Positions 36,692 through 48,016 are shown, counted from the first letter of the stretch. The stretch: 64,000 nucleotides of DNA from Shouchella patagoniensis (GCF_002019705.1 NZ_KV917377.1:4517085-4581084); one strand, 5' to 3'. The notes: generated from the sequence alone by a model not told the origin. Translations and numbers: made by a program.

Positions 36692-38571
36692 TGTCTCTTT
36701 TGAAGTTGTTAAAAGAACCATTCCAATATGAACGAATTGATTGGCGGAAAAAGCGGTCTCCTATTTCTCAATCCGAAGGAAAAGCTCAACATCCTCATGC
36801 AGCTAGGGCTAGTGGAAAAGCCCCAAAAGCGAAAGATTGGAAAGGTGCTACGAAACGAATCTTAGCTTATCTTGGAGAGAGAAAACCAGCACTTGTACTT
36901 GTGATGGGTTTAGTCATTGTTAGCTCCTTGCTTATGTTAGTTGGCCCTTTCTTAATCGGGATCATTATCGACAATTATATTATCCCAGCTGACTTTGATG
37001 GCTTAGGTATGATTTTGCTTCTTTTACTTGCTTCCTATGTGGGTTTATCAGTTGCGACTTTTTTCCAAAATTTTGTGATGGTCCGCATTGCTCAAGCAAC
37101 CGTTTATGATATAAGAAAAGATTTGTTTGCCCATTTACAGCGGCTCCCTATTGGTTTCTTTGACAAACGGTTACATGGGGATATTATGAGCAGGGTCACG
37201 AATGATATTGAAAATATTTCAGGAACATTAAATTCTTCAATCGTACAAATTTTGTCTAGTGTAGTTACTTTTGTAGGGATTCTTGCTGTCATGCTTTATT
37301 TGTCTCCTGTGTTAACACTCATTACAATGCTTGTTATTCCAATTATGTTTTTCGGTATGCGCTGGATTACAAAGAGAACACAAGTGTTTTTTAAAGAACA
37401 ACAACGAACATTAGGTCAATTAAATGGGTATTCGGAAGAAACGATTGCTGGTCAACAAATGGTGAAGACTTTTTCTCGTGAACAGCCCGTAATTGAAGGC
37501 TTTAGAGAACGAAATGAAGCTTTGCGTGGTGCGGGGTTCTGGGCACAAACGTATTCAGGATTCATTCCGAAATTAATGAACGTCTTAAATAATCTAAGCT
37601 TTACAGTGATAGCTGGGATCGGCGGGTTGATGGCAATTAATCAAACCGCAGGTGTGACCGTTGGTATTATGGTTGTATTTGTTGAGTATTCACGACAATT
37701 TACTCGACCACTTAATGACTTAGCTAATCAATTTAATATGCTTTTATCTGCTTTGGCTGGCGCAGAACGTGTATTTGACATCATGGATGAGCAGCCCGAA
37801 AAAGACCATCAAGATGCTCAATCGATCCGTTCTATTAAAGGCAATGTTCGATTTAATCAGGTCGGATTTTCATATGGTGAGACTCCCACATTAAAAGATA
37901 TTTCCTTTGAAGCGCGTCCAGGAGAAACATTCGCATTTGTAGGGCCTACAGGGGCTGGGAAAACAACAATTATAAATTTATTAACGGGTTTCTATCCGAT
38001 TAATGAAGGGGTCATTGAAATTGATGGCAAAGATATGACAACGTTGAAAAAGGAAGATTTACGAAAACAACTAGGAGTTGTCTTACAAGATTCATTTTTA
38101 TTTCAAGGAACCATTATGGAAAATATTCGTTACGGTCGACTAGAAGCAACGGATCAAGAAGTGATTGAAGCAGCTAAATTGGCCAACGCACATGGGTTTA
38201 TCTCCTATTTACCAGGTGGCTATGGGACGATTTTACAGCAAGACGGCGGTGGCATTAGTCAAGGTCAAAAGCAGCTTATTTCTATAGCGCGGGCATTGCT
38301 CGCCGATCCTGCGATTCTCATTTTGGATGAGGCGACGTCAAGTATTGATACGGTAACGGAAATGAAAATACAAGAAGCATTAAAACGACTGATGGCGGGG
38401 CGGACTAGTTTTGTTATCGCTCACAGGTTGAATACGATTGAATCAGCTGACACGATCCTTGTTTTGCAAGAAGGGCGTGTGACAGAAAGTGGTAGTCATT
38501 CCAACTTAATGAAACAACGAGGTTTCTATTATGAATTGCAACATTCCAAAAATATGGATGCAATTTTATAA
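36691..38571 (+). CDS. ABC exporter half-transporter B
   Basis: This 626-residue partner half-transporter has an about 50-residue cytoplasmic N-terminal tail rich in Lys, Ser and Pro, then the six-helix membrane domain (60-360) and the ATPase: Walker A GPTGAGKTT, signature ISQGQKQL, Walker B LILDEATSSID with the catalytic Glu, and the switch His in IAHRLNT. It therefore supplies the competent catalytic site of the heterodimer. The pair resembles YfiB/YfiC and LmrCD-type multidrug or lipid exporters. The substrate is unknown. Confidence 0.88.
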   Translation: MSLLKLLKEPFQYERIDWRKKRSPISQSEGKAQHPHAARASGKAPKAKDWKGATKRILAYLGERKPALVLVMGLVIVSSLLMLVGPFLIGIIIDNYIIPADFDGLGMILLLLLASYVGLSVATFFQNFVMVRIAQATVYDIRKDLFAHLQRLPIGFFDKRLHGDIMSRVTNDIENISGTLNSSIVQILSSVVTFVGILAVMLYLSPVLTLITMLVIPIMFFGMRWITKRTQVFFKEQQRTLGQLNGYSEETIAGQQMVKTFSREQPVIEGFRERNEALRGAGFWAQTYSGFIPKLMNVLNNLSFTVIAGIGGLMAINQTAGVTVGIMVVFVEYSRQFTRPLNDLANQFNMLLSALAGAERVFDIMDEQPEKDHQDAQSIRSIKGNVRFNQVGFSYGETPTLKDISFEARPGETFAFVGPTGAGKTTIINLLTGFYPINEGVIEIDGKDMTTLKKEDLRKQLGVVLQDSFLFQGTIMENIRYGRLEATDQEVIEAAKLANAHGFISYLPGGYGTILQQDGGGISQGQKQLISIARALLADPAILILDEATSSIDTVTEMKIQEALKRLMAGRTSFVIAHRLNTIESADTILVLQEGRVTESGSHSNLMKQRGFYYELQHSKNMDAIL

Positions 38572-38584
38572 TTGTAATAGAGGA

Positions 38585-38614
38585 TTGACGCGAAATGTGT
38601 CGAAGTGATATGCA
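38585..38614 (+). promoter_or_regulatory. Candidate promoter of the histidine kinase gene
   Basis: TTGACG (38585-38590) and TATGCA (38609-38614) are 18 bases apart, about 28 bases before the kinase start codon. Confidence 0.35.
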
Positions 38615-38641
38615 AATCAAGCGAGGGGGAAAATATTTTGC

Positions 38642-39889
38642 ATGGTTATTGAGAAATTAGTTCTAAATGTATTTGTCATATTAGTCCCCGTGCTAATTTA
38701 TAGCCTTAAAGCTGAAGGAAGTTGGAAAATACAGCGCTCGCTCACGATGTTTTTATTTATGAGTGGCGCTGTTGTGCTCAGCATGGCTTTTTCAGTTGAG
38801 ATCGAAGGGATTCATTTAGATTTACGATTTGTGCCTACTTTGCTTGCGTTCCTATATGGTGGAAGACGAGCTGGGTGGGGAGTCGCGGGGGTTGCACTAA
38901 TTGGGCGAATGTTTCAAGGCGGAGATATGGTTCTGCTTGGTATTGGTTTAATTTTACTTACTACTGTTATCTTTAGTGTGTTTGCGCCGCGTTTCTATTC
39001 TCTCCCCCCAAAGTGGCCGAGGGTGAGATGTGCAGTATTGTTTTCTTTTATCCCGACTACGATTCAGCTAGGGGCGGCTGCCGTCTTATGGGAGATGACT
39101 GAAACTAGAACAATGGATTCGTTATGGTCGATAGGCTTGGAATACATGCTTTTCTTTACAGGGGCTACTTTATTGGTAACACATTTATATGAAACGCTTC
39201 TCGAACGTGAACGCATTCTCGCAGAACTCGTAGCAGTTGAAAAACATAATACAATGGGAGAATTGGCTGCATCAATTGCACATGAAGTACGAAACCCTTT
39301 GACCGTTGTAAAAGGATTTATTCAGCTGCTTGCTGAAGAAAAAGATCAAAATCAGAATCAATATCATAAGTTGATCCTTAGTGAACTCGACCGAGCTGAA
39401 TCAATTATTCATGAATATTTAAACGCGTCAAAACCGCAACGAAATGAAAGTTGTGTGATTGCATTAGAAGAACATGTGAAAAGCGTTGTAGCCTTAATGG
39501 AGCCTTATGCGACAAAGAACAATCTGCAATTAAAGGGCCAATACGAAGCTGAGGTCTCTGTCTTTGTAGATGAAAAAAAATTAAAGCAATCGTTAATGAA
39601 TTTTATAAAAAATGCAATCGAGGCGACGCCGGTTCAAGGTGATGTTACGGTGACGCTGAGAGCAACAAAAGAAAAAGCATTGGTACTTATTGAAGACACA
39701 GGTTATGGGATGACAAAAGCACAATTAAAACAATTAGGAACTGCTTATTTTACAACAAAAGAAACCGGCACTGGTCTTGGTACAATGGTATCTATCCGAA
39801 TGATTGAAATGATGGGCGGTACAGTTACATATAAAAGCAAGCTTCAAAAAGGCACATGCGTGGAAGTCGTATTACCACTGCATGGATGA
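38642..39889 (+). CDS. KinB-like sensor histidine kinase
   Basis: This 415-residue membrane sensor kinase has an N-terminal 5TM-type domain (about six hydrophobic segments to residue 180, with the LYGGRRAGW motif of 5TM-5TMR_LYT). HisKA follows, with phospho-acceptor His214 in IAHEVRNPLT, and HATPase_c with the N box NFIKNAIEA, EDTGYGM and GTGLG. There is no response regulator beside it. The layout fits the sporulation kinase KinB, which feeds phosphate to Spo0F, but a different role is possible. The ATG at 38642 follows GAGGGGG at a rather long distance of 12 bases. Confidence 0.8.
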   Translation: MVIEKLVLNVFVILVPVLIYSLKAEGSWKIQRSLTMFLFMSGAVVLSMAFSVEIEGIHLDLRFVPTLLAFLYGGRRAGWGVAGVALIGRMFQGGDMVLLGIGLILLTTVIFSVFAPRFYSLPPKWPRVRCAVLFSFIPTTIQLGAAAVLWEMTETRTMDSLWSIGLEYMLFFTGATLLVTHLYETLLERERILAELVAVEKHNTMGELAASIAHEVRNPLTVVKGFIQLLAEEKDQNQNQYHKLILSELDRAESIIHEYLNASKPQRNESCVIALEEHVKSVVALMEPYATKNNLQLKGQYEAEVSVFVDEKKLKQSLMNFIKNAIEATPVQGDVTVTLRATKEKALVLIEDTGYGMTKAQLKQLGTAYFTTKETGTGLGTMVSIRMIEMMGGTVTYKSKLQKGTCVEVVLPLHG

Positions 39890-41771
<1,882 letters not shown>

Positions 41772-41779
41772 TGAGTGAA

Positions 41780-41818
41780 GAAAAGCCTTGGACTAAGTCT
41801 TAGTCCAAGGCTTTTCTT
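41780..41818. terminator. Convergent terminator glpK / yueD-like
   Basis: An 18-bp perfect inverted repeat (41780-41797 with 41799-41816) starts nine bases after glpK and six bases before the end of the convergent reductase gene. Both strands end in T-rich sequence, so it can stop both. Confidence 0.9.
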
Positions 41819-41823
41819 GCGGG

Positions 41824-42561
41824 TTATAAATACGTTTGAACGTCTGTTATTTCTCCATCTGGGAAAGAAGTGCTTGTTAAACACTTTGTCAGAGCTTCTG
41901 CTACAGCGTCAGCAGAACGAAGCTGCCCTTCTTTATGAAATGCTTGGAAACGCTCTAATTGAGGGAAGTCCTCTTTGGTTTGATTTCGTATGTCAGCTTG
42001 CATGTCTGTATCCATAATTCCGGGGTTAAATCCGCATATGTGAATAGGTATGTTTGCAGCTGACTGTTCTTGTGAGGTCGCTTGAACGAGCATGTTCATA
42101 CTTGCTTTGGCACTTGAATAGCATGTCCAGCCAGAAATTGGACGATTCGCAGCCCCTGAAGTGATAAGTGCCATTCGTTTTAACGCTGAGAGTTGTTGAG
42201 AAAAATAGATAAATGCATTGGTCAAAACAGCCGGTGCGATGACATTTACGGCGTAATGTCGACTTATATCATTCGCTTTAAATGTTCCCATTTGTCCGAT
42301 TGGTTGAACGATTCCGGCATTGTAAATAAACAGAAGTTCACTTGCTTGATTAGCTTTCATCATTTGCATGGCTTCATTAAAAACCGATGAAAGTTCTTCT
42401 GTTTGAGTAACATCCATATTAAAATAATGAAACGATGGATGTGTTGAAAAGAGAGGCTCTGTTCTTGAAAAGCCGGCTATCAAGTACTCTTTCTCTAGTA
42501 GACTTTCACATAATGCAGCGCCTAATCCTCGGGAAGCTCCAATAACAATTGCAAGTTTCAT
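41824..42561 (-). CDS. yueD: SDR family oxidoreductase, YueD-like benzil reductase
   Basis: This 245-residue short-chain dehydrogenase has the cofactor motif IGASRGLG, the NAG-type segment YNAGIVQP, catalytic Ser in TSGAANRP and YSSAK. The C-terminal half (FNPGIMDTDMQADIR and ERFQ) matches the sepiapterin-reductase-like YueD of B. subtilis, reported as an (S)-benzoin-forming benzil reductase. The physiological substrate is unknown. AGGAGGGG stands six bases before the ATG. It sits on the opposite strand between glpK and glpD. Confidence 0.82.
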   Translation of the reverse strand: MKLAIVIGASRGLGAALCESLLEKEYLIAGFSRTEPLFSTHPSFHYFNMDVTQTEELSSVFNEAMQMMKANQASELLFIYNAGIVQPIGQMGTFKANDISRHYAVNVIAPAVLTNAFIYFSQQLSALKRMALITSGAANRPISGWTCYSSAKASMNMLVQATSQEQSAANIPIHICGFNPGIMDTDMQADIRNQTKEDFPQLERFQAFHKEGQLRSADAVAEALTKCLTSTSFPDGEITDVQTYL

Positions 42562-42692
42562 GTTGACCCCTCCTGTTCCTTAGTGTAGATGGTGCGCAAC
42601 ATTCGTGCAATTCTGTTGCTTTGTTAAGATTGTTTTAAAACTAGTCAGAAGTGGAATAGTAAGCAAGATAATAAAGAAAAAGAGCGTATCTA

Positions 42693-42721
42693 TTTACGAA
42701 GTGGTATTTTCGCGCTATACT
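42693..42721 (+). promoter_or_regulatory. Promoter of glpD-glpP
   Basis: TTTACG (42693-42698) and TATACT (42716-42721) lie 17 bases apart. Transcription would start near 42728, just before the leader hairpin. Confidence 0.6.
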
Positions 42722-42755
42722 GAATGTAAGTTAATGAACGACCTGAGATGATGAG

Positions 42756-42814
42756 GGGTCACAGCATTCAAAAGGCGAAATTCCGTCTTGTTTGTTTAGC
42801 TGTGACCCTTTTTT
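42756..42814 (+). promoter_or_regulatory. Leader terminator/antiterminator of glpD, likely GlpP target
   Basis: A 10-bp perfect stem (42756-42765 with 42799-42808) encloses a 33-nt loop and runs into TTTTTT, in the untranslated leader about 30 bases before glpD. In B. subtilis the glpD leader has such a terminator, which GlpP with glycerol 3-phosphate lets polymerase pass. The glpP gene lies downstream in this same operon. Confidence 0.8.
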
Positions 42815-42845
42815 GTATGCAATAAGATAAATGGAGGAAGATAAT

Positions 42846-44507
42846 ATGGCTTTTTCGGCTAAGACTCGTACAGCTTCAATTGAGAAAATGACAGAAAAGG
42901 AACTGGATCTTTTAATCATTGGTGGTGGAATTACAGGTGTTGGTACAGCTCTAGATGCGGCAACACGGGGGATGAACGTAGGATTAATTGAGATGCAAGA
43001 TTTTGCGGCAGGGACATCAAGCCGATCTACTAAATTAATTCATGGTGGTTTGCGTTACTTAAAACAATTTGAAATTAAGTTGGTGGCGGAAGTAGGGACT
43101 GAGCGAGCGGTTGTTTATGAAAATGCTCCTCATGTGACAACACCTTTACGGATGATGTTGCCTTTTTATAAAGGTGGTACATTTAATTCGTTGACAACAT
43201 CAATAGGTTTAAGTGTCTATGATCGACTTGCTGGTGTAAAGAAAGCAGAGCGACGGACGATGATGAGAGCGAAAGAGGCAATTACAAAAGAACCTATCTT
43301 GGCAGAGGAAGGTTTACGCGGCGCTGGGATGTATGTGGAATATCGGACAGATGATGCAAGGTTAACGATTGAAGTTGCCAAAACGGCAGCGGAAAAAGGT
43401 GCTTTACTGACAAACTATGTTAAAGCTGAATCGTTTGTCTATGATGATAAGAAAGTGGTTGGTGTTGTTGCTAAAGATTTAGTAACAGGAGAAGGAATGA
43501 CGATTCGTGCTAAGAAAATTGTCAATGCCACCGGTCCTTGGGTAGATACACTAAGAGAACAAGATCGTTCGAAAGAAGGAAAAACCATCCATTTAACAAA
43601 AGGTGTGCATCTAGTTTTATCAAAAAAACGGCTTCCATTAAATCAAGCTCTCTATTTTGATACTCCTTTTAAAGACGGACGGATGATGTTTGCGATACCA
43701 AGAGGTGAGAAAGTATACATTGGAACAACGGACACGAATTATCAAGGAGATATGAGCGAGCCTGGCGTTACTAAGGAAGATGTCACTTACATCATAGATG
43801 CGGCCAATGGCTTATTCCCTGGTTATAATTTATCAGAGGCAGATGTAGAATCAAGCTGGTCTGGATTAAGACCGCTCATTCATGAAGAAGGAAAAGATCC
43901 ATCTGATATTTCCCGCAAAGATGAAATTTTTCATTCAAAAAGTGGGCTAATGACAATAGCTGGTGGCAAGCTGACGGGTTATCGGAAAATGGCCGATAGT
44001 ATTGTGACTACTGTCGCCAAAGAACTTGAAGCAGATGGAGGGCAAGTATATGGCCCATGTAAAACGAAACAGCTTGTTTTATCAGGAGGAGATGTTGGTG
44101 GTTCAGACCAACTAGATTTCTTTAACGCGGCTCACGTCGAAGCTGGAAAGCAACTCGGGTTAGATGAAAAGACGGCAACCGCATTAGTAGAGAGATATGG
44201 ATCAAACGTTCCACAAGTCTTTGCATTTTTGGAAGATGATCAGGCAGAACAATTTGGGTTACCAAAAGCTGTTTGGGCCTCACTTCGTTACGCAATGGCT
44301 TATGAAATGGCATTAACGCCAGTGGACTTCTTGTTGCGTCGTTCGGCGTATATGTTGTTTGATATTGAGGTGGCCAAAGCGTATAAAGACAATGTTGTGG
44401 AAGCGATGGCTTCGATTCTAAATTGGTCAAATGAAGAACGAACAAATCATGAGAAAGAACTTGATAAGCAGTGGCGTCTGGTCACGCTCTCGGATGTGCT
44501 TAAATGA
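42846..44507 (+). CDS. glpD: Aerobic glycerol-3-phosphate dehydrogenase
   Basis: This 553-residue FAD enzyme at the membrane oxidises glycerol 3-phosphate to dihydroxyacetone phosphate and passes electrons to quinone. The FAD motif GGGITGVG is at 26-33, followed by the conserved GTSSRSTKLIHGGLRYL segment and the C-terminal DAO_C domain (about 400-530). I start at ATG 42846, eight bases after GGAGGAAG; an ATG five codons earlier precedes that site. It overlaps glpP by four bases. Confidence 0.94.
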   Translation: MAFSAKTRTASIEKMTEKELDLLIIGGGITGVGTALDAATRGMNVGLIEMQDFAAGTSSRSTKLIHGGLRYLKQFEIKLVAEVGTERAVVYENAPHVTTPLRMMLPFYKGGTFNSLTTSIGLSVYDRLAGVKKAERRTMMRAKEAITKEPILAEEGLRGAGMYVEYRTDDARLTIEVAKTAAEKGALLTNYVKAESFVYDDKKVVGVVAKDLVTGEGMTIRAKKIVNATGPWVDTLREQDRSKEGKTIHLTKGVHLVLSKKRLPLNQALYFDTPFKDGRMMFAIPRGEKVYIGTTDTNYQGDMSEPGVTKEDVTYIIDAANGLFPGYNLSEADVESSWSGLRPLIHEEGKDPSDISRKDEIFHSKSGLMTIAGGKLTGYRKMADSIVTTVAKELEADGGQVYGPCKTKQLVLSGGDVGGSDQLDFFNAAHVEAGKQLGLDEKTATALVERYGSNVPQVFAFLEDDQAEQFGLPKAVWASLRYAMAYEMALTPVDFLLRRSAYMLFDIEVAKAYKDNVVEAMASILNWSNEERTNHEKELDKQWRLVTLSDVLK

Positions 44508-45046
44508 TTTTTAATGGGCAGACCGTTTTGCCAGCAGTAAAAACAATGAGAGACTTTGAGAAAGCGGCAGAGAGTGAACATGAATTTATCGTTATTCTTG
44601 ATATGCATCTCTCCAAGCTTGCTTCGATTAAGAAGTTAGCAAGAGAAGCAAATAAGCAACTAATTTTGCATGCTGATTTAATTCAAGGGTTAAAAAGTGA
44701 TCGTGCGGCAGCGGAGTTCCTGTGTCAGGTAATCAAACCGGCAGGACTCATCTCAACTAGATCAGATATGTTACGGATAGCGAAGAAAAACAATGTTCTC
44801 GCAATTCAACGTTTGTTTTTGCTTGATACAATGGCGATTCATACAAGTTTTCAACTCGCGGAAACAGTTAAGCCAGATGTGATTGAATTGCTTCCAGGTA
44901 TTCTGCCGCAATGGATTAGCCGTGTTCGCGATGAGACGGGTATCCATGTAATTGCTGGAGGATTAATTGAAACAAATGAAGATATTCAACTTGCCCTTGG
45001 AGCTGGTGCAGAGGCAGTAACTGCCTCTGATCAATTGCTTTGGTAA
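44504..45046 (+). CDS. glpP: Glycerol-3-phosphate-responsive antiterminator
   Basis: This 180-residue RNA-binding antiterminator has a TIM-barrel-like fold. Visible are VILDMHLSKLASIKKL, LILHADLIQGL, PAGLISTRSDML, and PDVIELLPGILP with the phosphate-binding C-terminal VIAGGLIET. With glycerol 3-phosphate bound it stops formation of the leader terminator of glp genes. Its ATG lies in the last codons of glpD (ATGA overlap). In B. subtilis glpP stands upstream of glpFK instead. A terminator follows. Confidence 0.92.
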   Translation: MIFNGQTVLPAVKTMRDFEKAAESEHEFIVILDMHLSKLASIKKLAREANKQLILHADLIQGLKSDRAAAEFLCQVIKPAGLISTRSDMLRIAKKNNVLAIQRLFLLDTMAIHTSFQLAETVKPDVIELLPGILPQWISRVRDETGIHVIAGGLIETNEDIQLALGAGAEAVTASDQLLW

Positions 45047-45051
45047 TAAAT

Positions 45052-45104
45052 AAACGTCTTTTTCGCAGTTAATGGGAAATACTACTGTGAAAAGACGTTT
45101 TTAA
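45052..45104 (+). terminator. Terminator of glpD-glpP
   Basis: A long stem of about 17 bp with one bulge and one G-U pair (45052-45069 with 45084-45100) begins a few bases after the glpP stop and is followed by TTT. Confidence 0.8.
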
Positions 45105-45189
45105 TATGTAGAAAAAAGGTATAAACTGTTATACTGGTAAAGGTTTGCAAAATGAAATTTACAAGGAACGTAATTATCGGAGGGGTTAA

Positions 45190-46575
45190 ATGGAGTCTTT
45201 TCACAATATTGTAGGGAGTATAAATGGTTTTACTTCTTATATACTTGTCTTCTCGCTTATTGCTACAGGGATTTATCTAACGATTCGGTCTCGGTTTGTT
45301 CAGTTTCGATTATTTCCAGAAATGTTTCGTGCGATAACTGAAAAGAAAACGAAGAAAGGTGAAGTCTCTGCATTTCAAGCCTTTTCTATTAGTGCTGCAT
45401 CAAGGATTGGCGCAGCGAATATTTCTGGAGTAGCAATCGCTATTACGACAGGTGGACCCGGTGCTATTTTCTGGATGTGGGTAATTGCATTTATCGGGAT
45501 GGCTACTGGTTTTATTGAAAGTATGCTCGCTCAGGTTTATAAAGTGAGAAAGGATAATCAGTTTCGGGGTGGACCGGCATACTATATAGAAAGAGCTTTA
45601 GGAAAGCGGTGGCTGGGTGTTGTATTTGCAATTTTAATTGCATTTACATTTGGTTTTATATTTAATTCTTTACAAGCAAATACGATTGCTGTTGCGATGG
45701 AAGAAGCGTTTGATTTTGAACCACTCATTCTTGGACTTATTATTTCACTTGTTGTAGGCATTATTATTTTTGGAGGGATTCGCTCAATTTCGGTTGTTTC
45801 ATCAATCATAGTCCCAATAATGGCTGTTCTTTATCTGTCTGTAGTGTTGTTTGTTGTTGTAACGAATATAGAGGCTATACCTGGAGTGTTCTCATTAATT
45901 GTTGGAAGCGCGTTTGGGTTTCGTGAAGCATCAATCGGTATTTTTGTAGGACTTTTAATTGGCGCACAGCGCGGTTTGTTTTCAAACGAAGCAGGTATGG
46001 GGAGTGTACCAAATGCGGCTGCGACTGCAGATGTCTCTCATCCGGTTAAACAAGGACTTGTGCAGTCATTAGGTGTATTTTTTGATACAATTATCATCTG
46101 TTCTGCAACGGCTTTTGTTATTTTATTAACAGATGTTTATCAAACAACTGTTGATATCGAGGGAGTAGCTTTAACCCAAGCTTCGTTAAGTCAGTTAGTT
46201 GGAGATTGGGCAGTTCCATTCATTGCGATTGCCATTTTCTTTTTTGCTCTTTCTTCAATTATCGGCAATTATTATTATGGAGAAACCAATATTGCATTTA
46301 TTAAAGAAGGTACGATCTGGTTACAGTTATACAGAGTAGCAGTAATGGGTATGATTGTATTTGGTACACTGGCGAGTATCCAGCTCGTATGGGATATGGC
46401 TGACTTATTTCAAGCATTTACAACAGTAATCAACTTAGTCGCTGTTATTCTGATTGGACGTATCTCATTTGCAGTTATTAATGATTACGTTAAACAGCGA
46501 AAACAAGGAAAAGATCCAGTTTTTAAAAGTAAAAACATCCCAGGCTTAAAAAATGCAGATACTTGGGATAAATAA
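45190..46575 (+). CDS. AGCS family sodium:amino acid symporter
   Basis: This 461-residue sodium:alanine/glycine/glutamine-type symporter has about 11 membrane helices. The family hallmarks are ISAASRIGAANISGVA near 80-95 and GPGAIFWMWVIAFIGMATGF, then RGGPAYYIERALGKRW and GAQRGLFSNEAGMGS, all conserved. Uptake of alanine or glutamine with Na+ is the likely role, which fits a sodium-using alkaliphile. A GGAGGGG site precedes the ATG. It is a single gene ended by a terminator. Confidence 0.88.
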   Translation: MESFHNIVGSINGFTSYILVFSLIATGIYLTIRSRFVQFRLFPEMFRAITEKKTKKGEVSAFQAFSISAASRIGAANISGVAIAITTGGPGAIFWMWVIAFIGMATGFIESMLAQVYKVRKDNQFRGGPAYYIERALGKRWLGVVFAILIAFTFGFIFNSLQANTIAVAMEEAFDFEPLILGLIISLVVGIIIFGGIRSISVVSSIIVPIMAVLYLSVVLFVVVTNIEAIPGVFSLIVGSAFGFREASIGIFVGLLIGAQRGLFSNEAGMGSVPNAAATADVSHPVKQGLVQSLGVFFDTIIICSATAFVILLTDVYQTTVDIEGVALTQASLSQLVGDWAVPFIAIAIFFFALSSIIGNYYYGETNIAFIKEGTIWLQLYRVAVMGMIVFGTLASIQLVWDMADLFQAFTTVINLVAVILIGRISFAVINDYVKQRKQGKDPVFKSKNIPGLKNADTWDK

Positions 46576-46585
46576 TACAAAGTAT

Positions 46586-46619
46586 GCAAGTTCTCCTTTT
46601 AGAGAGCTTGCTTTTTTTT
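46586..46619 (+). terminator. Terminator of the AGCS gene
   Basis: A 10-bp stem with one G-U pair (46586-46595 with 46602-46611) is followed by eight T. Confidence 0.85.
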
Positions 46620-46678
46620 ATGCGTAAATTCACACCTTGTCTCATACCATTTAAAGAGAGAAAAAGGAGAGATGAGAA

Positions 46679-48013
46679 GTGAATACGTTTTTTCGAGGAG
46701 TCCTCCTGTTGAGCGCGGCGGCTTTTATTGGAGAGTGCTTGGAATTTGTTATTAACGTCGTGTTGGCAAGAGAGTTAGGCGATGAGGCATTTGGTTTATA
46801 TATGGCGATTTTGCCAACGATGTTATTTGTTGTTGTCTTAGCGAGTATCGAGCTTCCTGTGTCCATATCAAAGCTTGTAGCAGAAAAAGAGCCGAAGTAT
46901 CATTGGGGTGTTCTTTTTAATGCGTTAAAGCTTGCGCTTGCCTGTGCCTTAACGGTAATGCTCATTGCAGTCCTTGTTTTGCCTCATTTGAGTGTGCTTA
47001 ATAATTATCATACAGGTGTTAAATGGATGCTCATTTTTCTCGTACCTGTTATTACGTTTTCTTCCGTTGCAAAAGGGTACTTAATAGGTGCCCAACAAAC
47101 ATCAAAAATTGCCATTGCGAATTTATTAAAACGAGCGGCACAGCTTATTGGGTTGTTAATTGTATTTCAATTGTTTTCTCTATCAAGTGATCTCGCAATT
47201 TTTATGGCGCTTCTCGCGCTTAAGCTCAGTGAATTGCTTGTTTTGTTTTATTTAGTTATTGTCTTTATTCGCAAGATTGGTCAGACAAAAAAAGCGTACC
47301 CACAAAAACAAGTAAGTCAAAAAGAAGTTCAGAAAAAACTACTAGCTGTTTCGGTGCCAACGACGGGGTTACGTATCTTTCATTCCATTACTTTTGCCGT
47401 AAAGCCCTTTCTAATAACAAAAGCACTGTCAAATGCCGGTATGATGGAGAGCGTTGCGATGATACAATACGGAAAGTTAGCTGGGATTGCCTTTACGATC
47501 GGATTTTTTCCTGCTTTTATCGCTCATGCGTTGTTAGTTGTTCTCATACCGATCGTTTCTGATGCTTATGCAAAGCGTAAGTATGATGTGCTCCATTATT
47601 ACTTAAGGTTATCAATGCTAATGACAATGGCGTACGGTTTGCCAGTTGTGCTTGTGTTCTATTTCTTTGCTGAACCAATTACAACGATGTTTTTTGGTCC
47701 ATCGCCAGCTGCTGGCTATTTACAAGTGCTGATTCCTTATTTTCTCTTTCACTATTGCGCCACACCTTTGCAAGCATATTTAATTGGGATTGGGTTAGTG
47801 AAAGATGCATTTTTGCATTCTCTTTATGCGACTACCGTTTCATTCTGTTTAATGATATCCCTTGGGTCGATGCCTAGCTTGCAAATGAATGGTATTATTT
47901 TAGGAATGAATATGAGTGCTGTTTTACTCACGTTGCTTCATTACATTACGATCTGTAAAAAGCTAAAACTAAATGTACTAATGAGACCAGGTGAGAGCTG
48001 GTTGTTTCGTTAA
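46679..48013 (+). CDS. SpoVB/MurJ-like polysaccharide flippase family protein
   Basis: This 444-residue membrane protein of the MOP flippase superfamily has about 12-14 helices. The N-terminal helix with GECLEFVINVVLARELGDEAFGLYM is the classic start of the polysaccharide biosynthesis / SpoVB group. It may flip lipid-linked glycans, for example peptidoglycan precursor or exopolysaccharide units. It is shorter than B. subtilis SpoVB (about 518), so an orthologous role in spore cortex is uncertain. It starts with GTG after AAAAGGAGAG. A convergent hairpin follows. Confidence 0.82.
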   Translation: MNTFFRGVLLLSAAAFIGECLEFVINVVLARELGDEAFGLYMAILPTMLFVVVLASIELPVSISKLVAEKEPKYHWGVLFNALKLALACALTVMLIAVLVLPHLSVLNNYHTGVKWMLIFLVPVITFSSVAKGYLIGAQQTSKIAIANLLKRAAQLIGLLIVFQLFSLSSDLAIFMALLALKLSELLVLFYLVIVFIRKIGQTKKAYPQKQVSQKEVQKKLLAVSVPTTGLRIFHSITFAVKPFLITKALSNAGMMESVAMIQYGKLAGIAFTIGFFPAFIAHALLVVLIPIVSDAYAKRKYDVLHYYLRLSMLMTMAYGLPVVLVFYFFAEPITTMFFGPSPAAGYLQVLIPYFLFHYCATPLQAYLIGIGLVKDAFLHSLYATTVSFCLMISLGSMPSLQMNGIILGMNMSAVLLTLLHYITICKKLKLNVLMRPGESWLFR

Positions 48014-48016
48014 TAA

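Noticed and set aside
45010-45028. Perfect hairpin near the end of glpP
   Set aside because: It is inside the coding sequence with no T run; probably chance from repeated codons. The true terminator is at 45052.
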